A stretch of DNA of 64,000 nucleotides from Anaerotruncus colihominis (lineage in GTDB: Bacteria > Bacillota > Clostridia > Oscillospirales > Ruminococcaceae), in assembly GCF_010206195.1 (NCBI RefSeq), contig NZ_VIQT01000009.1, positions 597,747-661,746 on the forward strand, written 5' to 3'. Under the pieces are notes generated by a model. The model was given only the letters and a program-made list of their open reading frames with translations. It made no database searches and was not told where the DNA came from. This document shows, piece by piece, positions 41,376-50,070 of the stretch. A program made the position numbers and the translations under genes. Position 1 is the stretch's first letter. Each line of letters starts with the position of its first letter.

Positions 41376-41740
41376 CTTTCGTGCGCTGGTTTGCGCACCT
41401 GTCCGACGGCGAACCGGCCTATTTTGACGCGCTTACGGAGGAGTTTTCCCATTTATCCGGCGATCAATCGACAGCACATCACAGTCAGAATAAAACAGCT
41501 TTAAAAGCAGCCGCCTTGAGGCGGTTCAATTTAGGATCTCGTATTGTTCAAGGTATTTTGAGAAAGGGCGTAGCCTGCGGGCTACGCCCTTTCTCTGTTA
41601 TGCAGGTCGTTCAAACAGGACGGGGGGTATTCTCACAGGCTCGCGATCTTCTGCGCCTCAAATCCGATCGAACAATTTTTGTCTCATTTTGAGACCAAAA
41701 GAGCAGATTCTGTTCTTATTAAGAGAGACTCAAAAGTTCA
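41376..41740. other. Non-coding region with hairpin, upstream of cysteine desulfidase operon
   Basis: I see no gene here. A 103-codon frame from 41381 runs straight through a perfect 14-bp palindrome (41561-41574 with 41581-41594) that is probably the terminator of the P-II gene, so I treat it as chance. The remainder becomes AT-rich towards the promoter at 41853. Confidence 0.5.
41561..41597. terminator. Palindromic terminator after P-II gene
   Basis: AGAAAGGGCGTAGC pairs perfectly with GCTACGCCCTTTCT around CTGCGG. The T-tract is short, so efficiency is uncertain. Confidence 0.6.
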
Positions 41741-41918
41741 ATAGTATCAAAATAAGACATATTTTGTTATTCATTTTTGCTACTTTCTATAAAAATCACA
41801 TGTTTATAATAGAGAAATATCCCTTAAACATATTTTAAATCGACAGAAACACTTGAAATATTTCTTGTGGTAATTATAATACAGCTACCAAAAACAAGAT
41901 AGTATCAAAATAATACAT
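41741..41918 (+). promoter_or_regulatory. Promoter flanked by a pair of 20-bp direct repeats (operator candidates)
   Basis: ATAGTATCAAAATAAGACAT (41741-41760) and its near copy at 41899-41918 (one base different) lie 158 bases apart, in phase with about 15 turns of B-DNA. The second contains the inverted repeat GTAT-N7-ATAC. A sigma70-type promoter, TTGAAA (41853-41858), 16 bases, TATAAT (41875-41880), lies between them. The layout suggests a looping operator pair for the operon that begins at 41943. The likely binder is the Fis-type regulator encoded at 50071. Confidence 0.55.
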
Positions 41919-41942
41919 TTCAAAATGTGGAGGTAAAATAAA

Positions 41943-43214
41943 GTGACACGAGAAGCTTACCAAAATTATCTGAAGATTCTTCAGGAGGAGCTGGTTCCGG
42001 CGCTGGGATGCACCGAACCGATAGCAATCGCTTTTGCAGCGGCCAAGGCGCGCGATGTACTCGGTATGCTTCCCGACCGCATCGTTGTGGAGTGCAGCGG
42101 AAATATCATCAAAAATGTAAAAGGCGTGATCGTGCCCACCACCAAAAATCTGCGCGGTATGGAAGCTGCGGCAATCATAGGTATTGTGGGTGGAGATCCA
42201 TCCAAGGGCTTGGAGGTGCTCTCCGGCGTCTCCGAAAAGCATCTTGCAATCGCGAAGGAGTGGCTTTCAAAAGGCATTTGTGAGACGAAATGGCTGGACA
42301 GCCCTGCCAAGCTGCATATTATTGCGCGGCTGTTCGCGGGAGAACACAGCGCGATGGTAGAAATTATCCATAGCCATACCAATATTGTTCATGTGGAAAA
42401 GGACTGCAAAGTACTGACAGATATCCCGCACAGCGAGGAGGATGAAGGCCGGCAGACTGATTATAGCTGCCTCAATATCTCCGATATCTGCGATTTTGCC
42501 CGGACGGTTAAAATTGACGATGTAAAAGAAATTCTTGACCGCCAGATTCAGGATAACACCAGTATTTCTCAGGAGGGGCTGAAAAACTCCTATGGCGCAT
42601 GTGTGGGCAAAACACTGATCGACGCATATGGAAACGATATCGAGGTGCGCGCGCGGGCTGTGGCAGCCGCCGGCTCGGACGCCCGTATGGGCGGCTGCGA
42701 GCTGCCGGTGGTTATCAATTCCGGCAGCGGCAATCAGGGCATGACGGTTTCGCTGCCGGTAATTGAATATGCCAGGGAATTGCAGGCAGAGCAGGAAAAG
42801 CTTTACCGGGCCTTGTGCATCAGCAATTTGACCGCAATCCATATCAAGTCCCGCATGGGGCGTCTTTCAGCCTTCTGCGGAGCAGTCAGTGCTGCGGCCG
42901 GAGCAGGAGCCGCGATCGCTTATCTGAAGGGTGGTGATGAAGCGGTTATTTCCCAGACGATTGTCAACACGCTGGGCAATGTATCCGGGATCGTTTGTGA
43001 CGGGGCAAAGCCATCATGCGCCGCGAAAATTGCGTCCAGTCTGGACGCGGCGATCCTCGGCTGCGCCATGGCGATGAAACAGCGCGGCTTTCGGCCCGAG
43101 GAGGGCTTAATCAAGCCGACGATTGAGGAGACGATTGCCAGCATAACCCGGATGGCCAAGGACGGTATGCAGACCACCGACGAGGAGATTTTGCGCATCA
43201 TGGTGGGAGCGTAA
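41943..43214 (+). CDS. cyuA: L-cysteine desulfidase (CyuA/CdsB, UPF0597)
   Basis: This 423-residue protein starts at a GTG behind TGGAGG. It is full length for the L-cysteine desulfidase/serine-dehydratase-alpha superfamily. Conserved cysteines that would hold the 4Fe-4S cluster are seen in PALGCTEPIAIAFAAAKA (Cys23) and VSGIVCDGAKPSCAAK near 360. VINSGSGNQGM and RMGRLSAFCGAVSAAAGAG are also family features. The enzyme breaks cysteine into pyruvate, ammonia and sulfide. It heads a ten-gene operon with an amino-acid importer and an ATC-hydrolase-like protein. Confidence 0.9.
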   Translation: MTREAYQNYLKILQEELVPALGCTEPIAIAFAAAKARDVLGMLPDRIVVECSGNIIKNVKGVIVPTTKNLRGMEAAAIIGIVGGDPSKGLEVLSGVSEKHLAIAKEWLSKGICETKWLDSPAKLHIIARLFAGEHSAMVEIIHSHTNIVHVEKDCKVLTDIPHSEEDEGRQTDYSCLNISDICDFARTVKIDDVKEILDRQIQDNTSISQEGLKNSYGACVGKTLIDAYGNDIEVRARAVAAAGSDARMGGCELPVVINSGSGNQGMTVSLPVIEYARELQAEQEKLYRALCISNLTAIHIKSRMGRLSAFCGAVSAAAGAGAAIAYLKGGDEAVISQTIVNTLGNVSGIVCDGAKPSCAAKIASSLDAAILGCAMAMKQRGFRPEEGLIKPTIEETIASITRMAKDGMQTTDEEILRIMVGA

Positions 43215-43335
43215 AGGGTAAGGAATCTGTTTGGGAGCGATCTATACAAAATAACAAAAAATGATTGACAAAGGGAGGATGGTCATCAGAAAATGCGTGA
43301 TGCGCCGCATTGGCACAGATGACCAAATTGGAAAG

Positions 43336-44526
43336 ATGAAAAAATTTCTCAGTATCACATTAGCGATGTCTATGATGCTGGCCGCTATGGCCGGCTGCGG
43401 CAATGCATCCGCCCCTGTTTCTTCTCAGGCCTCCGGCGGGGCGGCTGCGACGGAGCCTGCAGCGCCCGCCGCAGGCGATCCTGTCCGGATTGCAGTTGCA
43501 GCCCCTATGACCGGCGACAATGCGGAGTATGGCATTGGTTTTTACAATGCCGCCACCCTGATGGCGGAAAAATGGAACGCACAGGGCGGCGTGTTGGGCC
43601 GTCAGATCGAGATTGTGCAGTATGACGACAAAAATTCCTCTGAAGAAGCGGCATCGATTGCACAAAAGATTGTGAGCGATGGAACGATTGCCGGCGTAAT
43701 CGGACATTTTGCGTCCGGCGTGTGCATGGTTGCCGCGCCGGTTTATCAGGAAAATCAAATCATTGAGATTTCCCCATCGTCCTCACATCCGGATTATTCC
43801 GGAATCGGTGATTACATATTCCGCAACAACACCGTTATAAACGTTGAGGCGTCCGCCAGCCTGGATATCGCGATCAACGACCTGGGAAAGAAGAACATCG
43901 GCATTATCGCGATCCAGACCGATTGGGGCCAGAACACGGCGTCCATCGTAGAGGAACTGATTGCCGGCGAATACGGCGAAAGCGGCGCTACGATTGTTGC
44001 CCGCGAGGATGTGATGGAGGGTTCCGACGATTACAGCCCTGCAATCACCAAGCTCGACGCGGCCGGCGCTGATGTTGTAATTTGCTGCGGCATGTACAGC
44101 CTGGTAGGTCCGGTAGCCAAGCAGTATAAGCAGGTTAATCCCGATATCAGCATCGTCGCATTCTCCAACGCTTACAGCCAGCAGCTGATTGAGCTTGGCG
44201 GAGAGGCTGTCAACGGCGTGCGGTTCCCCGTTATCTTCTTTTCCGGTTCCGAAGATCCGGTCATCAAGGAATATGTCGAAACCTATACCGCACAGTTTGG
44301 TTCAGAGCCAAGCGCGCTGACCTCACAGGCATATGATTCCACGGGCATGCTGTTGGAAGCGATCAAAGCCGCCGGCGCCACAGACAGCGCCGCTGTAAAA
44401 GACGAGCTTTACAAGCTGAACTATCCCGGCGTGACAGGCGACACGCAGTTTGATGAAATCGGCGACGTTCACAAGGCGTTTGTAAAAGTCGAAATTCAAG
44501 ACGGCAAGTTTGTCGAGCTGACATAA
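43336..44526 (+). CDS. livJ: Liv-type ABC importer, substrate-binding lipoprotein
   Basis: The ATG at 43336 gives 396 residues with a lipoprotein signal (MKKFLSITLAMSMMLAAMAGC, lipobox MAGC). The earlier ATG at 43261 would bury it. The mature part is a type I periplasmic-binding fold of the branched-chain amino acid family (VRIAVAAPMTGDNAEYGIGFYNAA, VGVIGHFASGVCMVAAPVY-like segment, SPSSSHPDYSG, SQAYDSTGMLLEAIKAAG). The ligand is probably an amino acid or relative; the operon points to a cysteine derivative, which is inference. The ribosome site (GGAAAG) is weak. Confidence 0.9.
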   Translation: MKKFLSITLAMSMMLAAMAGCGNASAPVSSQASGGAAATEPAAPAAGDPVRIAVAAPMTGDNAEYGIGFYNAATLMAEKWNAQGGVLGRQIEIVQYDDKNSSEEAASIAQKIVSDGTIAGVIGHFASGVCMVAAPVYQENQIIEISPSSSHPDYSGIGDYIFRNNTVINVEASASLDIAINDLGKKNIGIIAIQTDWGQNTASIVEELIAGEYGESGATIVAREDVMEGSDDYSPAITKLDAAGADVVICCGMYSLVGPVAKQYKQVNPDISIVAFSNAYSQQLIELGGEAVNGVRFPVIFFSGSEDPVIKEYVETYTAQFGSEPSALTSQAYDSTGMLLEAIKAAGATDSAAVKDELYKLNYPGVTGDTQFDEIGDVHKAFVKVEIQDGKFVELT

Positions 44527-44550
44527 AAGCCCGGCAAAGGGAGACGGACC

Positions 44551-44575
44551 GCCCCAGGGGATACCGCCCTGGGGC
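44551..44575 (+). terminator. Hairpin after binding-protein gene (attenuator-like)
   Basis: GCCCCAGGG and CCCTGGGGC form a 9-bp stem with no T-tract. It lies in the 263-base gap before livH and may lower downstream expression or stabilise the livJ mRNA, as is usual after binding-protein genes. Confidence 0.5.
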
Positions 44576-44789
44576 CTCCTTCACAAACACAAAGGGGCGT
44601 TTGCATCGCCGGAACGCATCTGGATTTTGGCAAAGTCAAACAATTCGGCCAAAGAACCAGCGCGTGTTTTTGGCATATGCCCCGAAACGGGAGTTTTTCC
44701 TGATTCCCGCGGAGTATGTTCGCCTGTTCATGAAGCCTATGCCTGAGTGGTTCAGGCATACTCCTGGGAACAAGTAAACAGGAAGGAGT

Positions 44790-45701
44790 ATGTTGAGGTC
44801 CTCGCGGATCTCAACAGTGACGACTGTGGTTATACAGCAACTTTTTAATGGTCTGGCACTTGGGATGGCATATGCTCTGATTGCGGTGGGCTATTCCCTC
44901 GTCTTTGGTATTTTAAGGCTGACCAATTTTTCACATGGTTCCATCTATGCATTCGGCGCACATATGGCAGTGTCCTTCGCCGGTTTTCAATTCGGTTTGT
45001 TTTTTGCGATCGTGCTTGCGATTATCCTCACAGGTATCTTAGATATCCTGGTGGATAAAGCGGCCCTGGCCCCACTGCGAAAAAAGAATTCGATGCCGAT
45101 TGCATCGCTGATCACCACGATCGGCATCTCGCAGATTATCCAAAACCTGCTGACGATTTTTTATGGAAGCCAGCGGCGTTCTTTTCCGGCCCTTTTCGAT
45201 TTTGGAATGATCAGCATCGGTTCGATTCAAATCCATTCCACGCAGCTGATGATGTGCGTGGTTTCCCTAATTCTGCTGCTGGTGCTGACAACCATCATTG
45301 AAAAGACAAAAATTGGCCTGGCCATGCGCGCTACCGAACAAAATACAAAAGCGGCCAACCTGATGGGCATCAATGTCAACTTTGTGATTTCGGTGACGTT
45401 TTTTCTGACCGGCGCTTCCGCTGCGATCGCCGGCTCGCTTATCAGCGGATATTATCAGATCGTTTACCCAACCATGGGATTTATGGCCGGGCTGAAAGCG
45501 TTTGCCGCAGCGATTTTGGGCGGCATCGGTTCCCTGCCCGGCGCTGTGATCGGCGGCTTGGTGGTGGGCGTGTCCGAAAGCCTGGGCGCAACGTTTCTTG
45601 GTTCCACCTACCGCGATTCCATTGCGTTTATCATTTTGATCATTGTATTGATTGTACGCCCAACCGGCCTGTTTGGCAAGAAAGCTATTACAAAGGTGTG
45701 A
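44790..45701 (+). CDS. livH: Liv-type ABC importer permease LivH
   Basis: This protein of about 303 residues has eight hydrophobic helices and the LivH signatures QQLFNGLALGMAYALIAVGYSLVFGILRLTNFSHG near the N-terminus and FAAAILGGIGSLPGAVIGGLVVG near 240 (EAA-type loop that contacts the ATPases). The start is somewhat uncertain: AAGGAG sits one base before the ATG at 44790, so the TTG next to it or a later GTG could be used. It forms the membrane channel with LivM. Confidence 0.92.
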   Translation: MLRSSRISTVTTVVIQQLFNGLALGMAYALIAVGYSLVFGILRLTNFSHGSIYAFGAHMAVSFAGFQFGLFFAIVLAIILTGILDILVDKAALAPLRKKNSMPIASLITTIGISQIIQNLLTIFYGSQRRSFPALFDFGMISIGSIQIHSTQLMMCVVSLILLLVLTTIIEKTKIGLAMRATEQNTKAANLMGINVNFVISVTFFLTGASAAIAGSLISGYYQIVYPTMGFMAGLKAFAAAILGGIGSLPGAVIGGLVVGVSESLGATFLGSTYRDSIAFIILIIVLIVRPTGLFGKKAITKV

Positions 45702-45705
45702 AATC

Positions 45706-46773
45706 ATGGGGAAAATTTTAAAACCTACAGAAAGCCGCCTGGGCAAACACAGAGGATTCATATTCTCAATGGAGTCCTTCTGTGAAAAATATAAGCTGCC
45801 GATTTGGGCTGCGGCGGCTGTCATACTGCTTGGTCTGCCCCTGTTGGGCTTGAGCCAATACTTAATCCGTATTTTTATCATGATTGGTATTTACTCGATG
45901 CTGGCGCTGGGATTGAATCTGCTCACTGGTTATACAGGGCAGGTTTCTCTCGGCCATGCGGGATTTTTTGCGATCGGCGCATATGTTTCCTCGCTGATGT
46001 CCATCAACCTGGGATGCAGCTTTATTATTTCGTTTATTGCGGGTGCGCTCATAACGGCGCTGTGCGGTTTTCTTCTGGGGCTTCCGACCATGCGCCTTTC
46101 AGGCAGTTATCTTACCATCGTAACGCTTGGCTTCGGAGAGATTGTTAAAATGGTGCTCCTCAACTGGACGGATGTCACCAACGGCCCAATGGGTCTGAAA
46201 AATATTCCCAAGCCGAATCTGTTCGGTCTGGATCTGACACTGGCCAACAACGGCCTGTACTATCTGATGCTGCTTCTCGTTTTACTGGTATCGGCGGTAT
46301 GCGTGGTGCTCATCCGCTCAAAAACCGGCCGCGCTTTCATCGCGATCAAGGACGACGAGCTCGCCGCCACTATGATGGGGATTCACACCTCCCGCTTCAA
46401 AATTTTATCCTTTGCTTTTTCGGCCGGGATCGCTGGGCTCGCGGGCGCGTTCTATGCGCCGGTTATCGGCTTTATCGACCCAAATACCTTTGTCTTTGAC
46501 GTTTCCACGCTGATTATCAGCATTGTAATTTTAGGCGGCATGGGCACCATGCGCGGCATGTATCTGGGGGCGGCGATTCTGATCGCGTTTCCTGAGGTAG
46601 CGCGCTTTTTGATGGACTGGCGTTTTGTTGTATACGGCCTGGTCCTTGTGGTGATGATGCGGTTTCGTCCGCAGGGTCTGCTCGGCTGGAAATCGCAGAT
46701 GCCCTATAAACTGCCAAAGCTGACCCGCATCGCTTTAGAGGAGCGCAAAGCCCAAAGGGCGGCCGAAGCTTGA
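45706..46773 (+). CDS. livM: Liv-type ABC importer permease LivM
   Basis: This protein of 355 residues starts at the ATG at 45706, four bases after livH. GLNLLTGYTGQVSLGHAGFFAIGAYVSSLM (about 75-105) and SFAFSAGIAGLAGAFYAP (about 220-240) are typical LivM segments. An unusually long cytoplasmic N-terminus (about 30 residues) precedes the first helix. The gene is followed by a 125-base gap holding an inverted-repeat element before livG, in an operon that is otherwise tightly packed. Confidence 0.92.
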   Translation: MGKILKPTESRLGKHRGFIFSMESFCEKYKLPIWAAAAVILLGLPLLGLSQYLIRIFIMIGIYSMLALGLNLLTGYTGQVSLGHAGFFAIGAYVSSLMSINLGCSFIISFIAGALITALCGFLLGLPTMRLSGSYLTIVTLGFGEIVKMVLLNWTDVTNGPMGLKNIPKPNLFGLDLTLANNGLYYLMLLLVLLVSAVCVVLIRSKTGRAFIAIKDDELAATMMGIHTSRFKILSFAFSAGIAGLAGAFYAPVIGFIDPNTFVFDVSTLIISIVILGGMGTMRGMYLGAAILIAFPEVARFLMDWRFVVYGLVLVVMMRFRPQGLLGWKSQMPYKLPKLTRIALEERKAQRAAEA

Positions 46774-46828
46774 CGCGACGGCGGCAGGATTTTGCAGAGA
46801 AAGGAGCGCGGCCCGACCTTGGCCAGAG

Positions 46829-46872
46829 GCCGTTTGAAAAATCGGTAATCCCTCTATTTTCAAACAGGCCCC
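46829..46872 (-). repeat. Short inverted-repeat element (GGGGC-TGTTTGAAAA family)
   Basis: Read on the minus strand it starts GGGGCCTGTTTGAAAATAGA and ends ATTTTTCAAACGGC, so its ends are inverted repeats. It matches 58577-58620 closely (about 35 of 40 bases). It lies inside the livM-livG gap and weakens the ribosome site region of livG. Confidence 0.6.
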
Positions 46873-46898
46873 GATCAGGATGGGCCAAAACCATTACA

Positions 46899-47666
46899 AT
46901 GGCTTTATTATCCGTAAAAAATGTCACAAAGCGATTCGGCGGCCTGATTGCGGTGGATCACGTCAGCTTTGAAGTCAATCAGGGCGAGGTCATCAGCTTG
47001 ATCGGCCCAAACGGAGCGGGCAAAACCACTGTGTTCAACATGCTCACAGGCGTGTACCAGATCGACGACGGCGAAATTATTTTTGAAGACCGCCCCATTC
47101 ATAACCTGGCTCCACAGGAGATTGTAGATGCGGGTATTTCACGGACCTTCCAGAATATCCGCCTGTTTGGCAGTATGCGCGTGGTGGAAAACGTATTGGT
47201 AGGCACCCATATCCGCACGCAGTACAGCTTTTTTGATTCCTTTTTCCGCACTGGACGTTACCGGCGGGAGGAAGCAAAGCAGACGCTCAAAGCGCTGGAT
47301 ATTTTGGATTCGATCGGTCTTGGTCATTATGTGGACGATTACGCATCCAGCCTGCCGTATGGCGACCAGCGCAAGGTGGAAATTGCCCGCGCCATCGCTA
47401 CCGACGCGAAAATAATCCTGTTGGACGAACCTGCCGCAGGCATGAACCCACAGGAATCGCTGGAACTGATGGAGTTTATCCGTTCCCTCACCCGCAAAGG
47501 CTATACCATCGTGTTGATTGAGCACGATATGAGCGTGGTGATGAATGTTTCCGACCGTATTTATGTGATAGATCACGGCAAGCCGATCGCGCAGGGCCTG
47601 CCTGATGAGATCGCAAACAACGAAAGAGTGATCGAAGCTTATCTGGGAGGAGTGAAAAAATGCTGA
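46899..47666 (+). CDS. livG: Liv-type ABC importer ATPase LivG
   Basis: The ATG at 46899 (ALLSVKNVTKRFGGLIAVDHVSF) gives 255 residues, the usual LivG length. The open frame extends back to 46770, but that part is repeat sequence. Motifs: Walker A GPNGAGKTTVFN near 38, the Q-loop GISRTFQNIRLF, ABC signature-region LPYGDQRKVEIARA near 155 and Walker B ILLDEPAAGMNP near 175. It energises import together with LivF. The ribosome site is poor (GGATGG). Confidence 0.93.
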   Translation: MALLSVKNVTKRFGGLIAVDHVSFEVNQGEVISLIGPNGAGKTTVFNMLTGVYQIDDGEIIFEDRPIHNLAPQEIVDAGISRTFQNIRLFGSMRVVENVLVGTHIRTQYSFFDSFFRTGRYRREEAKQTLKALDILDSIGLGHYVDDYASSLPYGDQRKVEIARAIATDAKIILLDEPAAGMNPQESLELMEFIRSLTRKGYTIVLIEHDMSVVMNVSDRIYVIDHGKPIAQGLPDEIANNERVIEAYLGGVKKC

Positions 47667-48364
47667 AGGTCAGTGGGCTGCATGCCTTCTACGGCAGTAT
47701 TCACGCCTTGAAAGGCATCGACCTTGAAGTGCATCAAAGTGAAATTGTCTCATTGATCGGTTCAAACGGAGCGGGTAAGAGCACCGCCCTCGGCGTTATC
47801 GCCGGTCTGGTGCGTTCTTCGTCCGGAAGCGTGGAATTTGAAGGAAGAAACATCACCAATTGGCCTGCGTTTCAAATGGTGAAGCTGGGGATCAGCCTTT
47901 CTCCGGAGGGGCGGGAGGTTTTTCCGGCCTTAACAGTAGAGCAAAATCTGCGTCTGGGCGCTTATATCAAGAAGGATAAAGCGATTGAGGATTCTTTTAC
48001 CCGCGTGTACGATTTGTTCCCGCGCCTCAAGGAACGCATGAAGCAGCAGGCGGGAACCCTTTCGGGCGGCGAGCAGCAGATGCTTGCCATCGGGCGCGCG
48101 CTGATGTGCGAGCCGCGCCTGCTGATGCTTGACGAGCCGTCGCTCGGTTTGGCTCCCAATATTGTATTGCAGATTTTTGATCTGATCGAATCGATTAACA
48201 AGCAGGGCACCACCATCCTGCTGATCGAACAAAACGCCAATATGGCCATGTCGATTTCCCATCGCGCCTATGTGATGGAAACCGGTACAATCGCCATGCA
48301 TGGCGACGCCGGAGAACTGGCGAACGATCCGCGCGTTAAGAAAGCCTATCTTGGCAACAAATGA
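47660..48364 (+). CDS. livF: Liv-type ABC importer ATPase LivF
   Basis: This 234-residue protein overlaps livG by seven bases behind GGGAGGAG. Walker A GSNGAGKSTALG near 36, Q-loop region ISLSPEGREVFPALTVEQNL, signature LSGGEQQMLAIGRAL near 134 and Walker B LLMLDEPSLGLAP near 155 are complete. It is the second ATPase of the importer. Its stop precedes the dhaK start by 13 bases. Confidence 0.94.
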   Translation: MLKVSGLHAFYGSIHALKGIDLEVHQSEIVSLIGSNGAGKSTALGVIAGLVRSSSGSVEFEGRNITNWPAFQMVKLGISLSPEGREVFPALTVEQNLRLGAYIKKDKAIEDSFTRVYDLFPRLKERMKQQAGTLSGGEQQMLAIGRALMCEPRLLMLDEPSLGLAPNIVLQIFDLIESINKQGTTILLIEQNANMAMSISHRAYVMETGTIAMHGDAGELANDPRVKKAYLGNK

Positions 48365-48377
48365 GGAGGGGTTTCCA

Positions 48378-49367
48378 TTGAAAAAAATTATCAACAACGC
48401 CAATGATGTTGTTTGCGAATGCCTTAAGGGGTTGGCCAAGGCAAATCCCCAATTATGTTACACCGAACAGCTTGAAGTGATCTCGCGCAAAAGCAAAACG
48501 CCAAACAAGGTGGGGGTAGTTTCAGGCGGAGGTTCCGGCCATGAGCCGGCCCATGCCGGCTACGTCGGCAAGGGGATGCTGGACGCGGCTGTCGCAGGCA
48601 ACATGTTTTCCTCCCCAAGCCCCGATCGTATTATCAAGGGTATCCAGGAAGCCGACAGCGGTGCGGGCGTTTTGCTGGTGATCAAGAATTATTCGGGAGA
48701 TATCATGAATTTTGACATGGCCAGGGAAATGGCCGAAATGGACGGCATACGCGTTGAAAGCGTTGTGGTGCGCGACGATGTTGCCGTCCCGGACAGCACT
48801 TACTCCACCGGCCGCCGCGGCATAGCGGGTACAGTCTTTGTCCATAAGATCGCCGGAGCCAAAGCGGAGATGGGGGCGAATCTCGATGAGGTCAAGGCAG
48901 CTGCGGAAAAGGCGATCGCCAACATCCGCAGCATGGGGATGGCGATGACGCCCTGCACCCTGCCGGCAGTTGGAAAGCCGGGGTTTGAACTGGCGGACGA
49001 TGAAATTGAGATCGGCATGGGAATCCATGGCGAACCTGGTGTGGAGCGCACCAAGGTGCTATCCGCCAGGGAGACGGCGCAGATTCTATTGGATAAAATT
49101 CTGGATGATTACGACTTTATAGGCAGCGAAGTGGCGCTGATGGTCAACGGGCTGGGCGGCACGCCGCTTATGGAGCTGTACATCCTCAACAATGATGTCC
49201 AGGATATTCTGGCCCAAAAGGGAATCAAAGTCTATAAAACCTTTGTAGGCAACTATATGACTGCGATCGAGATGGCGGGCTGCTCGCTGACGCTGATGAA
49301 ACTGGATGAGGAGCTGAAGGAGCTGTTGGACGCCCCTTGCGATACAACCGCGCTAAAGCTTCTGTAA
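48378..49367 (+). CDS. dhaK: Dihydroxyacetone kinase subunit DhaK
   Basis: A TTG at 48378, nine bases after GAGGAGGGG, gives 329 residues starting KKIINNANDVVCECLKGLA; the longer frame overlaps livF. The DhaK signatures are present: VGVVSGGGSGHEPAHAGYVGKGMLDAAVAGN near 45, IKNYSGD near 105 and the substrate-binding His in GMGIHGEPGVERTK near 217. DhaK covalently binds dihydroxyacetone or a similar hydroxyketone. DhaL follows, but no DhaM (PTS donor) is present in the operon. Confidence 0.94.
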   Translation: MKKIINNANDVVCECLKGLAKANPQLCYTEQLEVISRKSKTPNKVGVVSGGGSGHEPAHAGYVGKGMLDAAVAGNMFSSPSPDRIIKGIQEADSGAGVLLVIKNYSGDIMNFDMAREMAEMDGIRVESVVVRDDVAVPDSTYSTGRRGIAGTVFVHKIAGAKAEMGANLDEVKAAAEKAIANIRSMGMAMTPCTLPAVGKPGFELADDEIEIGMGIHGEPGVERTKVLSARETAQILLDKILDDYDFIGSEVALMVNGLGGTPLMELYILNNDVQDILAQKGIKVYKTFVGNYMTAIEMAGCSLTLMKLDEELKELLDAPCDTTALKLL

Positions 49368-49386
49368 TAAAGGGAGGGATAGTCTT

Positions 49387-50031
49387 ATGGGCTTTCAGTT
49401 AACGACGAAGGAGTATGTGGAATATATCAAAAAAGCATACGAAAAAATTCATGCCAACGGCGATTATATCACAGAGCTTGATTCCGCTACCGGAGACGGC
49501 GATCACTGGACCAATATCAATATGGGGTTTGAAAAGCTGGTCGAAGCATCCGGCGAACTGGAAACAATGAGCCTGTTCGACGCTTTTAAAAAGATCAGCA
49601 TGATCATGATGTCCGTGATCGGCGGTTCAGGCGGCGTCTTGTATGGCTCCGCTTATATGGAGGCGGCAAAGCTGCTCAATGGCAAGGAAACGATTCAGAA
49701 TGAGGAGCTTTGCGGCATCCTCGAAGCGATGATGAACGGTATTATGAAGCGGGGCAAAGCAAAACCCGGTATGAAAACCATGCTGGACGCCCTGGCGCCG
49801 GCTGTCGCATGTTATCGCAGCTGCATCGCCGATGGACTCGATGAAAAACAGACGCTTGCCAGAGTTAAACAGGCTGCCCTGCTGGGAGCGGAAAGCACCA
49901 GGGAGATGGAAGCTGTACGGGGCCGCGCATATTATCAGGCAAATAAGGGCGTGGGAAATCTCGATCCGGGTGCGGTTACAATGTCCTATCAAATCGAAAC
50001 CCTGATGGACTATGTGGCGGGCAAATTATAA
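49387..50031 (+). CDS. dhaL: Dihydroxyacetone kinase subunit DhaL
   Basis: This 214-residue protein starts behind GGGAGGG. The metal- and nucleotide-binding motif ELDSATGDGDHWTNINMGF near 30 and GGSGGVLYGSAYMEAAKLL near 80 define DhaL. GRAKPGMKTMLD-type and GAESTREMEAVRGRAYYQANKGVGNLDPGA segments close the active site. In PTS-type systems ADP bound to DhaL is rephosphorylated by DhaM. Without DhaM here, the phosphate donor must be encoded elsewhere or be ATP. Confidence 0.93.
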   Translation: MGFQLTTKEYVEYIKKAYEKIHANGDYITELDSATGDGDHWTNINMGFEKLVEASGELETMSLFDAFKKISMIMMSVIGGSGGVLYGSAYMEAAKLLNGKETIQNEELCGILEAMMNGIMKRGKAKPGMKTMLDALAPAVACYRSCIADGLDEKQTLARVKQAALLGAESTREMEAVRGRAYYQANKGVGNLDPGAVTMSYQIETLMDYVAGKL

Positions 50032-50070
50032 GCCGCGCAGGATATGTCCTGCGTCGGAAAGGAGCTTGGA

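Noticed and set aside
41381-41692. 103-codon frame before cyuA
   Set aside because: It crosses a perfect terminator-like palindrome and has no ribosome site or family match.
44363-44759. Minus-strand frames in and after livJ
   Set aside because: Antisense to a well-supported gene and to an intergenic hairpin; composition is not protein-like.
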